Shown: piece after piece, positions 32,394 through 47,300 of the stretch | Layout: each line of letters starts with the position of its first letter | Numbering within the stretch: position 1 is the stretch's first letter | NCBI GenBank assembly: GCA_023213315.1 | Contig: JAKCPI010001563.1 | Location: 62,001 to 126,000 of the forward strand | Length of the DNA stretch: 64,000 nt | Direction of reading: 5' to 3' | From: Euborellia annulipes | Lineage: Eukaryota > Arthropoda > Insecta > Dermaptera > Anisolabididae | Translations under genes and position numbers: made by a program | Notes under the pieces: model-generated | The model's database searches: none | Seen by the model: only the letters and a program-made list of their open reading frames with translations | What the model was told of the DNA's origin: nothing

Positions 32394-35300
32394 CTAAAAA
32401 ATAAATAAAATTAATTAGAAAAACGTTTATATAACAATTTTATTTTGATTTTTTTTTCTTATGGTGATTTGGAGTGCGCAAAAGCAAGGTGAGAGGAAAA
32501 GTCAGAGTTGTCTTCCAATTATTACTCTAATGTACCTATTACTTAAAAAAGTATAATGAATATTTTATGAGATGTATTCGCATTATGTGATAGGGAATAT
32601 ATTAAAAAAAAAAACTTCTTGTACAATATGTATAGACCGTGAAAATAAATATCCATAAATAAGTTTATAGAGAAAAATTAGGCCTATAATATTTTAGTAC
32701 AGATTCAAATCAAACAAATCTCAAGAATATAATGTATAATTCGATTTTCTGGAGTAACTAAAAATTATTTTCAAAGTAATTTTAGCACTAAAGTCTACCA
32801 ATAATTGAAAGTGCCTATACAACAATAAAGGCAATATTCCACCAGGATGTTAGATTACTTCATAAATTGCCTGAATTGTCCTCGACCCTGCTATGTGGAT
32901 CCCAAGTGTAGAAATCTAAAATTCCGTACAAGTCAAAGAAAACGCTCATATACACTGGCTACATAAAAGAGGCTGATACTAGAAAAATGCTAATCGATTC
33001 TATATACTCAATGTCATCAATAAATATACAAACACTTTTACGACTAACTCTGAGCATTAGCATTGTTATAATATAACATGATGACATTGAGTATATACAT
33101 TATTATAGAATCGATTAGCATTTTTCTAGTATCAGCCTCTTTTATGTAGCCAGTATATGAGCGTTTTCTTTGACTTGTACGGAATTTTAGATTTCTACAC
33201 TTGGGACCCACATAGCAGGGTCGAGGACAATATATATATATATTATATACCTGGTATATAATAGGATAGGAAAGAGCAAGAATGAATGTACCGAAACGTC
33301 TTCGGTATATCGAGCAGCATTCAGACCATCTATATTTTGGCTGCCTCTGATCTTATAATTTAAAGTTATCCTCTTTTATTATATTTTTTTTAAGTCTATG
33401 TAAAATAAAATTTGTTTTTAAATTATGAACATTCTACAACTTCCTCGAATGAAATTAGAATTTAAATTAAATTAATTTGTACTCAGTCAAGGGCTGGCTA
33501 AGCCCTGTGTACATCTATCTATAAAATAAATAAATAAAGATAATCAATTTACTTGGATGGAGGATGTTATTTGATGAAGGAGGGCGTCTCGTTTGACGGC
33601 TCGAATGTTGTTATTTACACAGCTATTTTCCAATTGTTGCTCAAGCAACCAGCTTACAACAGCTTCATCTTTGTCCCATAGAAATGACTGAAAAACAAAT
33701 TAGAAATGATTAAATTCAATGTACAATTTTATATTTTTTATAAAGACATAATCTACATAATTAATTTATCTTACATTTGTAGGTCCTTTGTTCTCAGTGA
33801 ACCAACGCCGAAGCATCGATGCTGCTTGGCCAATATTCAATTTGGGTTGATCATCTACAACTTTTTTATAGATTTCGTCTTCAAGTAACCTTCTTCGTAA
33901 TCGCCAGTAGATCATTTTTCTAGAGTTCCGCCAAGGCACAATATCCTAAAAACAAAATAAAAATATATCCTTGAAATCTAAAAAAATAAACAATGGACTC
34001 GTGAGAACTAAAAAACGAAAATTCTGCTTGGCTAAACTCTACCCGAATGAGCGTCATGTCACAACTCAGACTTAGTCACCCTCCGGCAAAAATTGCCCAA
34101 AGAAATGTTTACTTCGATAAAAAAAAATTAAGCCAATAACAGACGCTCACAGATCAAAACAAGGTTTCTGTTACTATTATTAAGGGAGTTTTTAATTATA
34201 GATCTCATTTTGTTTTATTTATTTATTAAAAAAATAAATACTATTCAACGTTTCGAGTGCTTATTCTGCAGTGGTTTTCAAGTACTGAACACTTGCTCCG
34301 GCTCAAGTGAACTAACCTATAAGGAACCGCTTCGTGCATTTTTATATACGACGTCAGCGCCATCTACAGTAATTTCTATGAAATTAGACACAATCATCAT
34401 AGCAAATGTTTACATTAAAAGCATGATGTTACAATAAGTTTTTTGAATCTGATTTTTTAACATAGATGTGGTCTATAATTAAAAATTCCCATAATAATAA
34501 TAATAATACAAGCCACAAAAGTTTTAATAAACACAAGGTTTCTGTTTTTTTCTAATGAATGGATCCATAAGGTCTAAAAAGCTAGAATTGATTATTGTTA
34601 CATGCAACCAGAAAGAACAACAGAAAAAATAATAAATAAGGTAAGATCTTAACTGCATTTTTAGCTACTACTTTCATTTTAGAGTGAAATGTTTTTCCTG
34701 CTTAAATGCATTTGTGGTCCCTAAAAATATTCCACGAAATGCAAGTATTCATGTTTGGAAACTCAGAAAATTTCTGGGAAAAGTGACTTTGCCCCTAGCT
34801 GCCTATACCTATCATTAATTAATAAAAAAGTACCTGAATGCAATTTTTATCGAGCATTTTCTCTGGCGTGTCATGCAGATCAGCAAAATGAACAGCCACT
34901 TGATGATAGATTGGTAGAAGAGCTGCTTCTCGATCTTTGATCTCTTTTTCAACTGCTACTCGAGTTTGTGTAGAATCGCCCGTTGCATTTAGTCGATTAC
35001 GAAGTGCAATGATTTCCGGATCAATACGATGCATAACTTGGATTAATTCTTTTGCTCTGAATTTAATCTCAACGATACCCTCTGGTTCAAGTACTCCAGC
35101 TCTGGAAAAATATTAATTTTTATAAAAAAAACTTAAATTTTCCGAGTTTTTCTTTAAAATATTATTCATCTTCTTGTTGTGTCTCGAAAAAAACAGAATA
35201 CGGACTAAATTATTTAAAAATAATTATTAAGAAAATAAGTTTTTCACAATTTAAAGGCAAGCAGCAGACTCGGAGGAGGAAAAGAGTAACTCTGGTTAAT

Positions 35301-38300
35301 AATACCTGGCATCCGGATCAGCAAACATTTCTACATATCGGGGATTAATTGTTGTGTCGATGACCGCCCAGGCTCCGCCACGAAGCTCAGCATTCGGAGG
35401 AATATAAATAAACACGGGCTGCCGATAGACTCGAAGGGAATCAACTATGTAAGCGCCAAATTTCATAATTTGTTCGTACATATCTGTGTAAAAAAGTTTG
35501 TATTAATTGTAGTATACATATGATATTAGATATATATATATAGTTTTAAGATTTATTTTAAAATTTGATAAGGATTAAATAAATAATATACCTTTCATTC
35601 CTCCTGAAAAGCCTCTCCAATTAGCAAAAATAATAAGAGGTAAATCCTCTTTATCAAAATCTTGAATAGCTTGTGCGGTTTTATATGAAGAATCTGGAAA
35701 CCAAACTTGGCCAGCTTGTGAGACAGTTTTTGCTTCTGAATCGAGATTAGCAGGATCAGCTGGTAAGGTCAATTCGACAGTTCGTGTCTCAACAGCGATG
35801 GCACCACAGGGAATTCCGCCAATTCGCGCTCGGGCTGCAACGACAGTTCCTGCCCAGCCGCCCATCACTTCATCAACACTTCCTTTATCAAAGAAACCAC
35901 TTTCCCAAATGTCATTATTATTTGGGTTAGGTCTGCCTGATAAAAGCCATCGTGGATCGTAAGGAGTTTTTGTTGGTATATATTCGATTTCTCTATCGAT
36001 AGGATCAACAGAAGGCAGAATTGGTAATGGAGAATTTTTATCTTTAGGAACATAAGATAACCATTTTAACATTGTATAAACACCATCGAGATCTCGTGGA
36101 ACATGTTTGTGAGAAATACCATTATTATACATTATTTGAATACCGCCTAGTTGATTATTACTGGCATAAACTTCTCTTCCAAGCACCTGCAAATAAAAAA
36201 TTTATTATTAAAACTAAGAGCTAGAGTTTTTTCCTAAAAGCTTCTTTTGCCCAATAGCTTTTTTAAAGAAATGTTTTATTTAATATTGAATAATTAGTAG
36301 TAGTAGTAGTTAATTAAATAAAAGAATAAAATTTAGATAAATTTTTAAAGAGCATCTAAACAGATGATTTGTACTTCAAAAACAAAAAATCTGGTGTGAC
36401 TGGTCGATTTATGAATTTTAATCAAAATCGCAAGAGCGAATTTCGAAAAAACTGAAAAAATAAAGCCATTTAGCGGCATTCACTTGTTTTGGATTAAGGG
36501 GACCTGAAAACGTGTATTTCCATCAAAATCTCGACATCGCATTACATGAATGCTGCTTTCGAAGCTTTAAATTGTTAAAATTCTCTTTAATTGAATGCTG
36601 ATGTATATAAATCTATATATCCATAAAAACTTACCTTGTTCAGTGCGGCGAATCCAGTAAGGACAATGTGAGAATTATCGACTTGGACAACGCGCTGCCC
36701 AAGACGAATCAAATATGATCCAATCCCAATGGCTCGACACGTCACAAGGGAAATTGTCACAATTTCTTGATATGCACAAGAAGTCTCTCCAGCGATTGCG
36801 CCGGCGCATCGAAGATTTTCTACTCCGTAGCCTTCATCTTTGCCTAAAAAGAGTTGTTTTATTAGCAATAAATACATATTGAATCAAAGTGTTCTAATTA
36901 ACTTTAAAAATTTTCTTTTATTTTTCGTCAAAATTTAAATAGAAAAATTAATTATATTGGTAAAAGGTAACAAAGAGAAATGCAGCTGTGGTTTTTTCGT
37001 TTTTATTAATCCCAACACTCACGCTGACTATTCTGAAGCTGGTTTCCGAGCAATAAACGTTGTATATATTGTTTATCTGAATTGTATTCGACTTGCAATT
37101 AGTAAATATGTATGTATATTGGCTTGAGATTGAAGTAAACCATAACTGCATTTCTCTTTAATACTTTTTACCAATATAATTAAACACACAGCTATAAACT
37201 ATTTTGAAATAGAGAAATTAAACAAAAGTTATGTTTGTATGGAAAGTGGTTAAAATCGGAAACAATACTTAATTTTAAAACAGGGAATCATTTTGTTGAT
37301 ACCCTCCCTGTACATTGTATCTAATGTCAGCAGTAAAAAGTGGCAAAAAATCTAATAGATAAAAAATATGAATTTAATTCTCAAAAATGATGATAAAATT
37401 AATTAAAGATTTTATTATATTATAAAATTTAAAAAAAACGCTTACCAAATACATCGGTGATCTTATAACGCTGTTCTCCTTCATCGTCAATTAAAATGGT
37501 ACGAACAGAATTCAGAGCTGCAACTTTGGCGTAATCTTCCGTAGTTAAATAGATATATTTAAATCCTTTGTCCGGTTCATGGGAATCTTCCCAAGCAACT
37601 CGAAAGAGTGTTTTGATTTCATTCGCTAATCCAATTCGAGCTCCACTATTCGCTGAAATATATAATCTAGGAATTCGTAAATTACGAGCTAATTGAGATG
37701 CTAAAAGGAAAACGAGATCTTCTTTTGGTCCAAAAGAGCCAATAATATAAGTGATATCATTAGCTATTAAGATCACATCGCGCCCGTCGGGGTATTCGGG
37801 AGTATAAAGAGTGAGTCGCCATGCGATCATGCCTACATCGTTTTCTCCTGGAAGACGTTTCTGTTCGACTAATTTATCATCTATTAGAACTAATTCAAAA
37901 GCATCCAGGAGGGTTGAAGGTATTTTAATATTTTCATTGGGCCTTTCAGCTTTGTATTCTGCCCATAATTTGTCTAAAGTTTGTCGAAACATATCTGGTA
38001 AATCATACACGTAGCTCGTACCCGCTGACTGTGCTTGAAATCGTTTCTGTTGAAGATAATCTTTAGTTAAATAAGGCACTGAAATGGGGAGACCATGCAT
38101 TGGTCCGTGAACGGGTCCGTAAGCTTCGAATTTAATAACTCCTGAGTTAGGGTCCGTGACTTCTTTGTAAAGGAAAATATCAAGCGAATAGCCACTGTCG
38201 TTCGAAAGGCACAGTCGAATGTTCGTGGTAGGAGCTCCAGGTGAAGCTCGGATTGTCATTTTGAGTTCAGCCTGGAGCACACGTAACTTCCAAAGTCTTG

Positions 38301-41300
38301 GTCCATACCTCATCACCATATGAGTAACACTTTCAGCTATCTTAGTCGGATCCATAATCACAGTTGGTACAAAATTTAAGAATATATGATTACAATCAGT
38401 TCGGCGAGAATGAGGGTGAGAAAAAGCCACTTCTAATTCGTCCATAGCTTCCAAAAGTACTCTCTCGCCTTCGTTGTGCAAATATTCAAAAGAAGCCTCT
38501 TTGGTAATTAATTCTTGATGTCTAATAATTGAACGAATAAAAAATCGATAGTCTGTCACTTCTTGACCTTTGGCAACCTGAGAAACAAAAATGTTTGCAA
38601 TTAATATTTGTAGTGCCAAATAAAAAAATTATCATATTTTTTTTTAAATAGCCATAAAAATATCTATTATGACAATTTCTAATGAATTTTATTAATAAAG
38701 CGAATCGAAAAATGTTTTGAAATATTTATAAAATTAAACTTTTGAAAATTTTAACATCATAAATATCTCAACATTTGCAACATTTCGCTAAATTACTCAA
38801 GCTTATACTATTAAACGAGTAATTTACGTTTAAAATATTTGTATATACAGTAGGCCCTATTTATGTAAGAACACCATTTTCGAAAACGACTCTAACGATT
38901 TTTTCAAATTTTAAATATATACTATTTCCGGTACCAAATGGAATTGTACAAGGTCTCGTCATTGGTAAACTTTCAAACAATTTTGAGAGAATAATGAGAA
39001 TATATATTTTAAAGAGCATCTAAAAAATAATTGATTTATGAATTTTAATCAAATCGTTAGAGCGAATTTTGAGAAAATCGGAAAAAAAAACTAAAAAAAT
39101 ACATCAGTAAAGTACTAGTACCCTGACAATACTTTCTCTCTATATATTTACATATATAGGTAAGAGAAAGTAAAAACGACCGTTTAAAAACAGTGTGCAA
39201 TTTGCATAAAAGAAAATTTGCTAGTTAACAAAATTTCCTATCAAAGATGTATTCAAAAGTGATGCTAAATACATACCTTGGCTTTCCCAAGGTACAAATG
39301 CATCTTTTGGTTGGCAGTGGGGAGAGCTTCAAGTTCATAAGTGCGCATTCGATTGAGTTCCAATTGGAATGCCATCGCTGGTTCGAGATGACGGTAGATT
39401 TTATCTTCAGCAAATCCATTGCGTTGTCGATAAGTGAAGAATTTAGGAAATTGTCGACTGAAATGAAACAAAATTTATTTTTTCTTTATAATATTTGTTA
39501 TAAAAAATTTTATAAAGTAAATTTAAATAAAACAATAAATGAATTTGTAAAAATAAAATTAAAAAATGTCCAAGAAAATTTTAAATAATAGATTTTGAAA
39601 GAAAAAAAATATGATGATTGCCCAGGCTTAAATTTTTTTACATAGGATTATAGTAAAATATTATTACTATACTAAGAGAACTCAAACTTGAGAAATAAAA
39701 CAATTATGTTTCTAGCGGAATTTAATTTAAAAAAATATTTTATTTACCGAATTAAAACAACAAAAGTAACTCGTCGAATTCCACGACGACTTAAATCTGG
39801 TCGTCGTTCTTCGCAATATTTTTCAAACATTGCTGCCAATTCAGAATCATCGGTGTTTCCTTTATCTTTAATCGCAACTGAGACGATATGGATTGGTTCG
39901 GATAACGCCTGGAAAAAATTAAAATCCAAATATTATTTTTTTTTATAGCTAAATAATTAAATTGAAAACAACGTATTGAAGAAATTTATGCCGAAACTCA
40001 AAAGGCCAGGCAACAGGCTGCACATTTTGGTTTAAAATATTGGACTAAAGATGGCACTCTTTAAATTGAAGAATGCATAAGCTTGAATGAAATTAAGAAT
40101 TTGGATTTGAATTAAATTTGTATTTTTATTTTTTTTACTAGTGTTCTAGGCCAGAGTATAGAGCAGTGTTTCCCAAACTTATATTTTTGTCATGTCTTAT
40201 CTAAATCTCTTTAAAATTCTAATGTTCTCCAAAAAAAATTTCAAAAAAATCTTTAGAATTTATTTTAAACTAAAAAATGATAATCCTTTTTAAACACTAG
40301 AAGGACTCAATCCTCTCCCCTTTCCCCCCCCCCTCCCTTGTAGAGCTTGGAACCAACTTGGGAAACACTGGTATAAAGAAAGAAAGTACAAAATGTGGAA
40401 ATGTGATAAATCAGTTTTTATTTAAAATGAAATTCGAAAAACAAAATTAATATTTGTCTCAGGATACACTTGTAGGAAATGCGAATTTTAAAATTCACAC
40501 GTGCCCTAGCTCCCATGATAAAGTGTGGGGTGTTAAAGGACATGGGAGGATCCAGCAAAACTAGAATAAATTTATAGTGAATAGAAAAAAATGGATTCTA
40601 TAAGAACAATTTTAAACAAACCTCCTGTTTAGGCTCGATTGGCCCGAGATCAGCCGGAGAGCATCCAATGCTTGTGCTATTTCGAGAGTCATTTTGCGCC
40701 TCAACCGCTTCCAAAAGTTTAGAGGATACCTCAAAATTGGTATTTAATTCTTCTATTAAATCTAGCAGTTCATCTGAATTTGCGATGAATTCTTCAAAAG
40801 ATTCAAACGCCGCCATGCAGCCTGTACGTTGATAAAGACCTTCAGGTTCATTTTGGGCGCCAAATTCAGTTGAAACCAATGTGTTGTGAGGAGCTCTGAA
40901 ATTAAAATATAAAATTAAATATAGTTTTTTTTGGAAGGAGAGAAAAATATGGCATTGATAATTCTCAAAATTACAATTCTTTAACGAAATAGGAAATAAA
41001 ATTGGGGAGATGCTAAAAGATTTTAAAGTTTTTTATGCCGTTTTCTTCTTATGATATTATAGGAGGCACCTTTTATGCATTATAGCGATAAAAAAGACTT
41101 ATCTGAGCTTACTAGACATATAAATCGCTAATGGCCGTCTGTTTATCTCTTTGAGGACGAAATTACAATTTTTCGAGTATCGAGTTCTAATAGATCCGCT
41201 AAAGGTGAGCGACACGGCACCCAAGAGAAAGTAAAACTTTTGTGATATATATTTCATAATTAATCTTTTCCATATTTTCTTTATCTAGTTTTCTATCTGG

Positions 41301-44300
41301 AGTATCTTGAAGAGTCGGTCTAAGATAGATAGGATGTGTAACGGTCGCCGAAAAATAGGCAGAATTTATGATTTGAATTTTGTAATATGAACTTATCACG
41401 CACTATCTGCATTGCATCCATAGGGTGCCTTTTCTGGTTTGTAGCCGAACTTTGAACGACGAGCTTCAAAAGTCCAAGTGAATGTTAGGAGCTCGCCTTT
41501 CAACGCTACAAAAGTTATAATGCGTCCAACGTTGGAAGGTTCCTCGCATTCGGACAAATAAGACTTATTGAATATAGAACATTGACATATGACTTCACTT
41601 GGCTCTTGAATAATGCCTTGGAGTCAAAGAGGAAATCATTGCTTTTCACATCTCGAAGGCTTCCTCTCATGTATAGAGTAAGAAATTATGTCAAACATCT
41701 TTCGGCTTCCTCCTGATCTGTGCAATGAGCTCTGGAAATTTGCACGCAAAAAGATCGTCGTCTTCAAGATATTGTCTCTTCAATTTATGAAGATCTCAGC
41801 ATTTTTGAAAAATGGAAAGCTCTAAATCATGTAAAATTCAACTCCCAAAGTTGACTAAACTCTTGTCCTCCACTAATATATACAGCAACAATGTTCAAGG
41901 ACTTGCTCTCTATACTTGAGGTGACAATCGTCAGGAATTATCACATTTCTTCGGCTTGGTTTCCTGTTCATATATAATAGCTATTTCGACTCTCAAATGT
42001 TTGCCTTGAGTATGGAGGCCGTCCAGCATGCTCTCTCTTCTCTTGACGGAATAGTGTCCAAGAAGTGCAGTTTGACTGATCGGAGGTGAGACTCTTACTG
42101 CGTTCTTCTAGTCAACATAGGACATATAAGAAGTGTCTCGGAACTAGAACTTTTCTAAAGATGATATCATGACTGAACTGAAATTGTTGTTGGTGTTATT
42201 GCTCCAAACGTTTATCCGAAACAGAAGGAAAACATCGCCTTGCCATAGGAAATATTGATGAATCGTATTCAATCGAAACCCAAAAATCGACATTTTTTAT
42301 CTAATTCGACTAAAATACCCGAACCGATAATTTTATTTGGCCGAAAAGAGGTCCTTTTCACTTTCCGCATCACAGACGATCATGTTAAGAAAGCAAAACA
42401 AATGTCTTATGCAGTTCTTTTATGAAGGTATAACAATTTTTATATTATAAAATTGAAATAGAATGGGTCTTATAGAGACTACAAGGAATTCAAGAAGAAA
42501 TTATATCAGGTGTGGTGGGGGGATTCAAGCAAAAATAAGAATATTTGAATGGTTGAAAAAATTTTGAAGAAAATATAATAAGACCGATAATATATGAGTT
42601 CAATTGAATTTGTAATATACATATGGTGTATAGAAAAAGAAAATTATTTTGGTATAATTATTTAAAAACATTAATTTAATCTAAGTTTTATAAATGTATT
42701 GTATCCCCAAGCCCGATAAAAGGAGGAAAGATAATAATGTATTAAATCAAAATTAAAATATAAGATAAAAAAATAAAAATAAAAAATAATAAATACCTAT
42801 TGGGATGTGAGGTAGGTAATAAAAATTGAAAATGAACTACGCTATTTTCATTTGAAATATCTAAAATTTGAAGACATGTTATTTCGTAGGAAATGTATGA
42901 TCTTCGTACATAAACCTATAAAATAAAAAATAGAATTATTAATTTATTATTAGAAAATAAAAAAAAAAAAAAGTGTATGGATCCTTATTTTAGAGTACGT
43001 ACGATGTGAAGAAAGAAAATTATTTATTCAATCATAGACCCCCGCCGAGGGATGAGGCACTTGCCCCCCCCCCCCCCCCCTTAGAAAATTAATATCTACT
43101 TATCAAACAGAGCAAAAAATAATATAAATAATAAAAATCAAATAAAAAGAGATGTCAAATTTTATTTTATTTTTAATTTTTTGCTGGCTGCCATTCTATT
43201 TTATTGTATAATAGAAATAATCTTTCTTATAGGCTGTATGTGACCAATAGATAGGTCTTACATTCATTTTCAAAAATTAAAAAAAAATTTTCACCTTATC
43301 TCGTTATTTTAATAAAGAATAAAACTTCTTTGCCCCTGATCCATTCAAAAACCATTCTTGCGAAATAATAACCTTTTTCGGCATTTCTATCTCATTCAAT
43401 ATTTTCTAACTTCGATATAAAATTAATTATCCACATCTGCAACCTCGAGTGAACATCATCGTGTTTCGTTTTTCTTTCGCCAAAACACTCCCAAATACAA
43501 TGTTATTAATACATATTAAAATTATTCAATTTATGTGAATTTTTTTTTTTAAATTAATGTAACCTTTCATCATTTAAAAAATAAGATAATACTGTCTACA
43601 GGTTTGCCTCAGTCACGGGTTTACAAACATTATAAAATGAAAAGACATAGGATATACAGATGGTATGTATTTATAATTAAAAAACTATTAGAACTAAAAA
43701 TAAAATATTTTAATAATTTTTTAATTATAAATACATACCATCTGTATATCCTTTGTCCAAGAAAGAGACTACGAGATTCCGTTATTCTTTTTACAAAAAT
43801 TGATTGTGATTATCTCAAGTATACAAAGAGAACGAGAAAAGAAAAAAGTTTAAAAAAAAGGGGAAAATAAAATAAAGAAAATAAGATGGTAATAAATAGA
43901 GATGCCTGGGCGCACCCACATCGGATCGGAGGTTTTCTAGAAGATTTTTATATAGTCAGTGGGACAGGTGCCTCAGTCGCTGGCATTTAATGAGGACAGA
44001 TTCCTCCGCTTAGAGGTTTCGTACAAAAAAGACATCACACGTGGTGTAGCGTTTCCATTCTTGTAAATAAGAATTTTCAGGTGAAGAATTTAAGAATATG
44101 CGTTCTAAAGAATTAAGGAGGTTATTTTAGCCAATGGAAGCGTCCCAAGGCGAAAAGGCGGCACTTTGATCCTCAATGCAATTGTGCCCCGCACTACCTA
44201 AGACTGGCTCTGTTGTTAGATTATCTGCTTAGCTCATGAGTAGGTGGACTCGGCAAGTCAGTTCTAGCCTCATTTCCTAGCAAACAAGATGAGCGTGAAG

Positions 44301-47300
44301 GTAAACACGCCAGTAGCGCAGATCATTAATTCTCTCATCCGTGAAAACTTCAAACCAGGAGTCATCATCGGTTTCAAGGGCAATTCGGAAACGATATCCT
44401 GACAAGGATCGTGTGAAAGCTTGGTGCAGACAAAGGAGGACTGTAATTGTTGCTGGTTCGTAGATTGCCAGGATTCTCATTTTGAACACGGTTAAGGTTC
44501 AAATCAAATTTAGAATTTTCTTTCAAAAAAAAAAAAAAAAATCTGCCTTCCATCCTGTAGCCAACACGCAAACTACCAAACTCTTTGATTAAAGATATTG
44601 TCTAGAATCATGGGAAGTTTCAGCCTAAGACTACGTTTTTTAGATATTAAATGGTTAGCGAGAAATTCTAAGACTATTATATATATTTTTTCTAAAATAT
44701 TCTTTTGGAGGAAGAAGTAATGTATTGCACTTGAAAGTACAATATTTATTATTTGTCCAAATTCAACAGAGTTTGAGTCTAGGGGCTGGGGTCAGTAGAG
44801 GAAACGAGGAAGGGAATGTCTCGCATTTTGGATCGGGAATAATTTGCAACCTGCCTATAAATTTCGCTTAGTCTGCTACCATGACTTTTAGAACAAATAT
44901 AGTGTAGAATTAGTTCAAGTGAATGGACTGTCACGTGAAATTTAAGAACTTGCACCAGAATCTCATATGAAGTAGAAGTGACATTTCAAGTGATCAAGGG
45001 AAGTGGAAAGCCCTAACAACATGCGTCCCTAGTATCTTCACATTTTCGTACCCTAAAATATGAATTAGATTTAAAATTTTTAAATTTAGAATATTTACCT
45101 CAAGTGCTGCATTGCAAACTGCTTTGTTAGGATGAAAAAAGAAATCATGAAGGATATCAAAGATCGATGTCTCAGACATAATAAGTTTTTGAAGATTTTC
45201 AGGGTGGAAGTCATGTCCATACATGTCAACTGCTGAAAGAAATATTGATTCCATTTGATTATGACGCAGTTCGTAAGCAGGTTGATGAGCAGCGATTAGA
45301 ACCTGTAAAAAATTTAAATATTTTAGCATTTTTTTGGCTTTAAGGCATCCAACATTAATGATGTTTAACTTACCTGTCTGGCTCTTAATGCGACTCTGGA
45401 ATGTTCGCTTCGATTGAGAGAAGTTAGCTCGTTCAGGGTGGTAGCAAGTTCATCAGTGAGTCCAGGTTCATTGGACCACAGATGATCAACAAGCAACGTA
45501 ACGAGGAGATTTTTCTTTGAAACCTTTAAGATAAATCAAGAGAAAAAATAACAGTTATTTTATTAGATTTAGAAATATTTTTTGGCCCACTATTATCGAA
45601 ATGAGAATTTTAAAAATTGATCAGTGAGGATATTTTTAATTAAAAAATAAAATTCAATATTTTTTAATTTAAACTTGGATATATATAAAAATAATTTCGC
45701 TATTTCGAGAATCAGAATGTCCCGTATATAATAATATACTATTTGAATTTTCACTTTCAAGAGCAAAGTATTAAACTATAATTAAGCTTTTTGTTTTATT
45801 GTTTGCCTCATTTCTTTTTTCTTTTGAAAATCACACTTCGGCCATCGAAATGATTTATAATCTAATCATTTTAGAACAAATCCAATAATCTAGTTTTCAA
45901 TATATAAAACCGGTCCATAATGTTCTAAAATGATTTTAAAATATGAGTAAGCTGATTTAAAGTTTTTTTTTTTAAGTGCTCTAATTTATCTTTATTTAAA
46001 CATTCAAATGAAAAATAAAACATTTTAATTAAAATTTCTGGAAAGTTCTCTAAATAATATACATACTGAATTTTAAACACTGCCATTGAGGGGTGAGGGG
46101 GGCTCCCCCTCAATGCCAGTGGGAGGCAAAGAGGAACTAGAATAACTTGTAACAAGTTGCTGCGAACAGCTGAGCCTTGGACCATTAAGACCTCTACTCA
46201 AGTCTAGTCTAACAATGATGGCAAAATATGACTTACTTGGGAATGAGAGAAAATGGTAGCGGTGACAGCAGCCATATCATCCTTGTGCTTATCTCGGATT
46301 GCAGTGACACACTTATCATAACTACCTGCAAATTAAAAATATTTTTAGTTAAATAATGTTGAGAAATTAGAAATCAAAAGAGTGCAGCTAAGAGTAATTT
46401 CATTTATTTCCCCCTCACAGCTGACGTTTCGGTTCCGATTAGGACCATCTTCAGAGCTATTAACAGAACAATTCATAAAGGACTTGTATAAAATCAATCA
46501 AATTAATACAAATTGAATGAATATTTACCACTAGGGGTGTCATTATCAATATTAATTGGTGTAAAGGTGAAATGTAAATATTCATATTGATAATGACACG
46601 CCTAGTGGTGAATATTCATTCAATTTGTATTAATTTAATTTTATGTAAATCCTTTATGAATAGTTCTGTCAATAGCTCTGAAGATGGTCCTAATCAGAAC
46701 CGAAACTTCAGTTCTGAGGGGAAATAAATTACGCTTAGCTGCACTCTCTTTAATTTCTAATTCTATCTACAAACAATACAATCAGATATAAAAAAAAAAC
46801 TTCAAATAAATGTTGAAGAATGTTTTCTAAAAATTATTCTTAAATATCTGTCTTCTTTTAAATTTCACAAATTTTTTAAAAATTGAGTATTTAATTTAAT
46901 TTGAAATTTGAAATTTGCGAGCAGGTAGAAGACAATCATGGGTATCATATCTTACCCTGTTGAAAGTGGCTTTCCACGGCATAATATTGACGTAGAAGCT
47001 CATGGACGGCTGACTTCATACGACCACGGATTCCATTTCGATATCGTTGAACGAGTTGCACGATACTTTGAGTTGTCATAAAGAAAACATCGCGATCAGA
47101 ACGCTTTTGAAGAGTAGCGGCATGACTAGAAAAAAAAAAAAAATGAGAAATAATATTATAGAGAAATTAAAAAAAAAATATTTATATTTTATCATATAAT
47201 TTAATTATTTTCAATTTTCAATTTTCTTAACTTAGGCTAATTAAATTTTTTTACCTATCAATAACGCTGGCAATTTGTTGACTGGGAAATTGTGCCAAAA

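Noticed and set aside
35865..36053. 62-codon minus-strand frame inside ACC exon 27
   Set aside because: An out-of-frame shadow of the carboxyltransferase coding sequence.
44277..44489. Nested gene in ACC intron 20; plus strand briefly looked galectin-like
   Set aside because: Both strands are open, the resemblance covers only a short KPG-type segment and stops after it, and no full domain is present.
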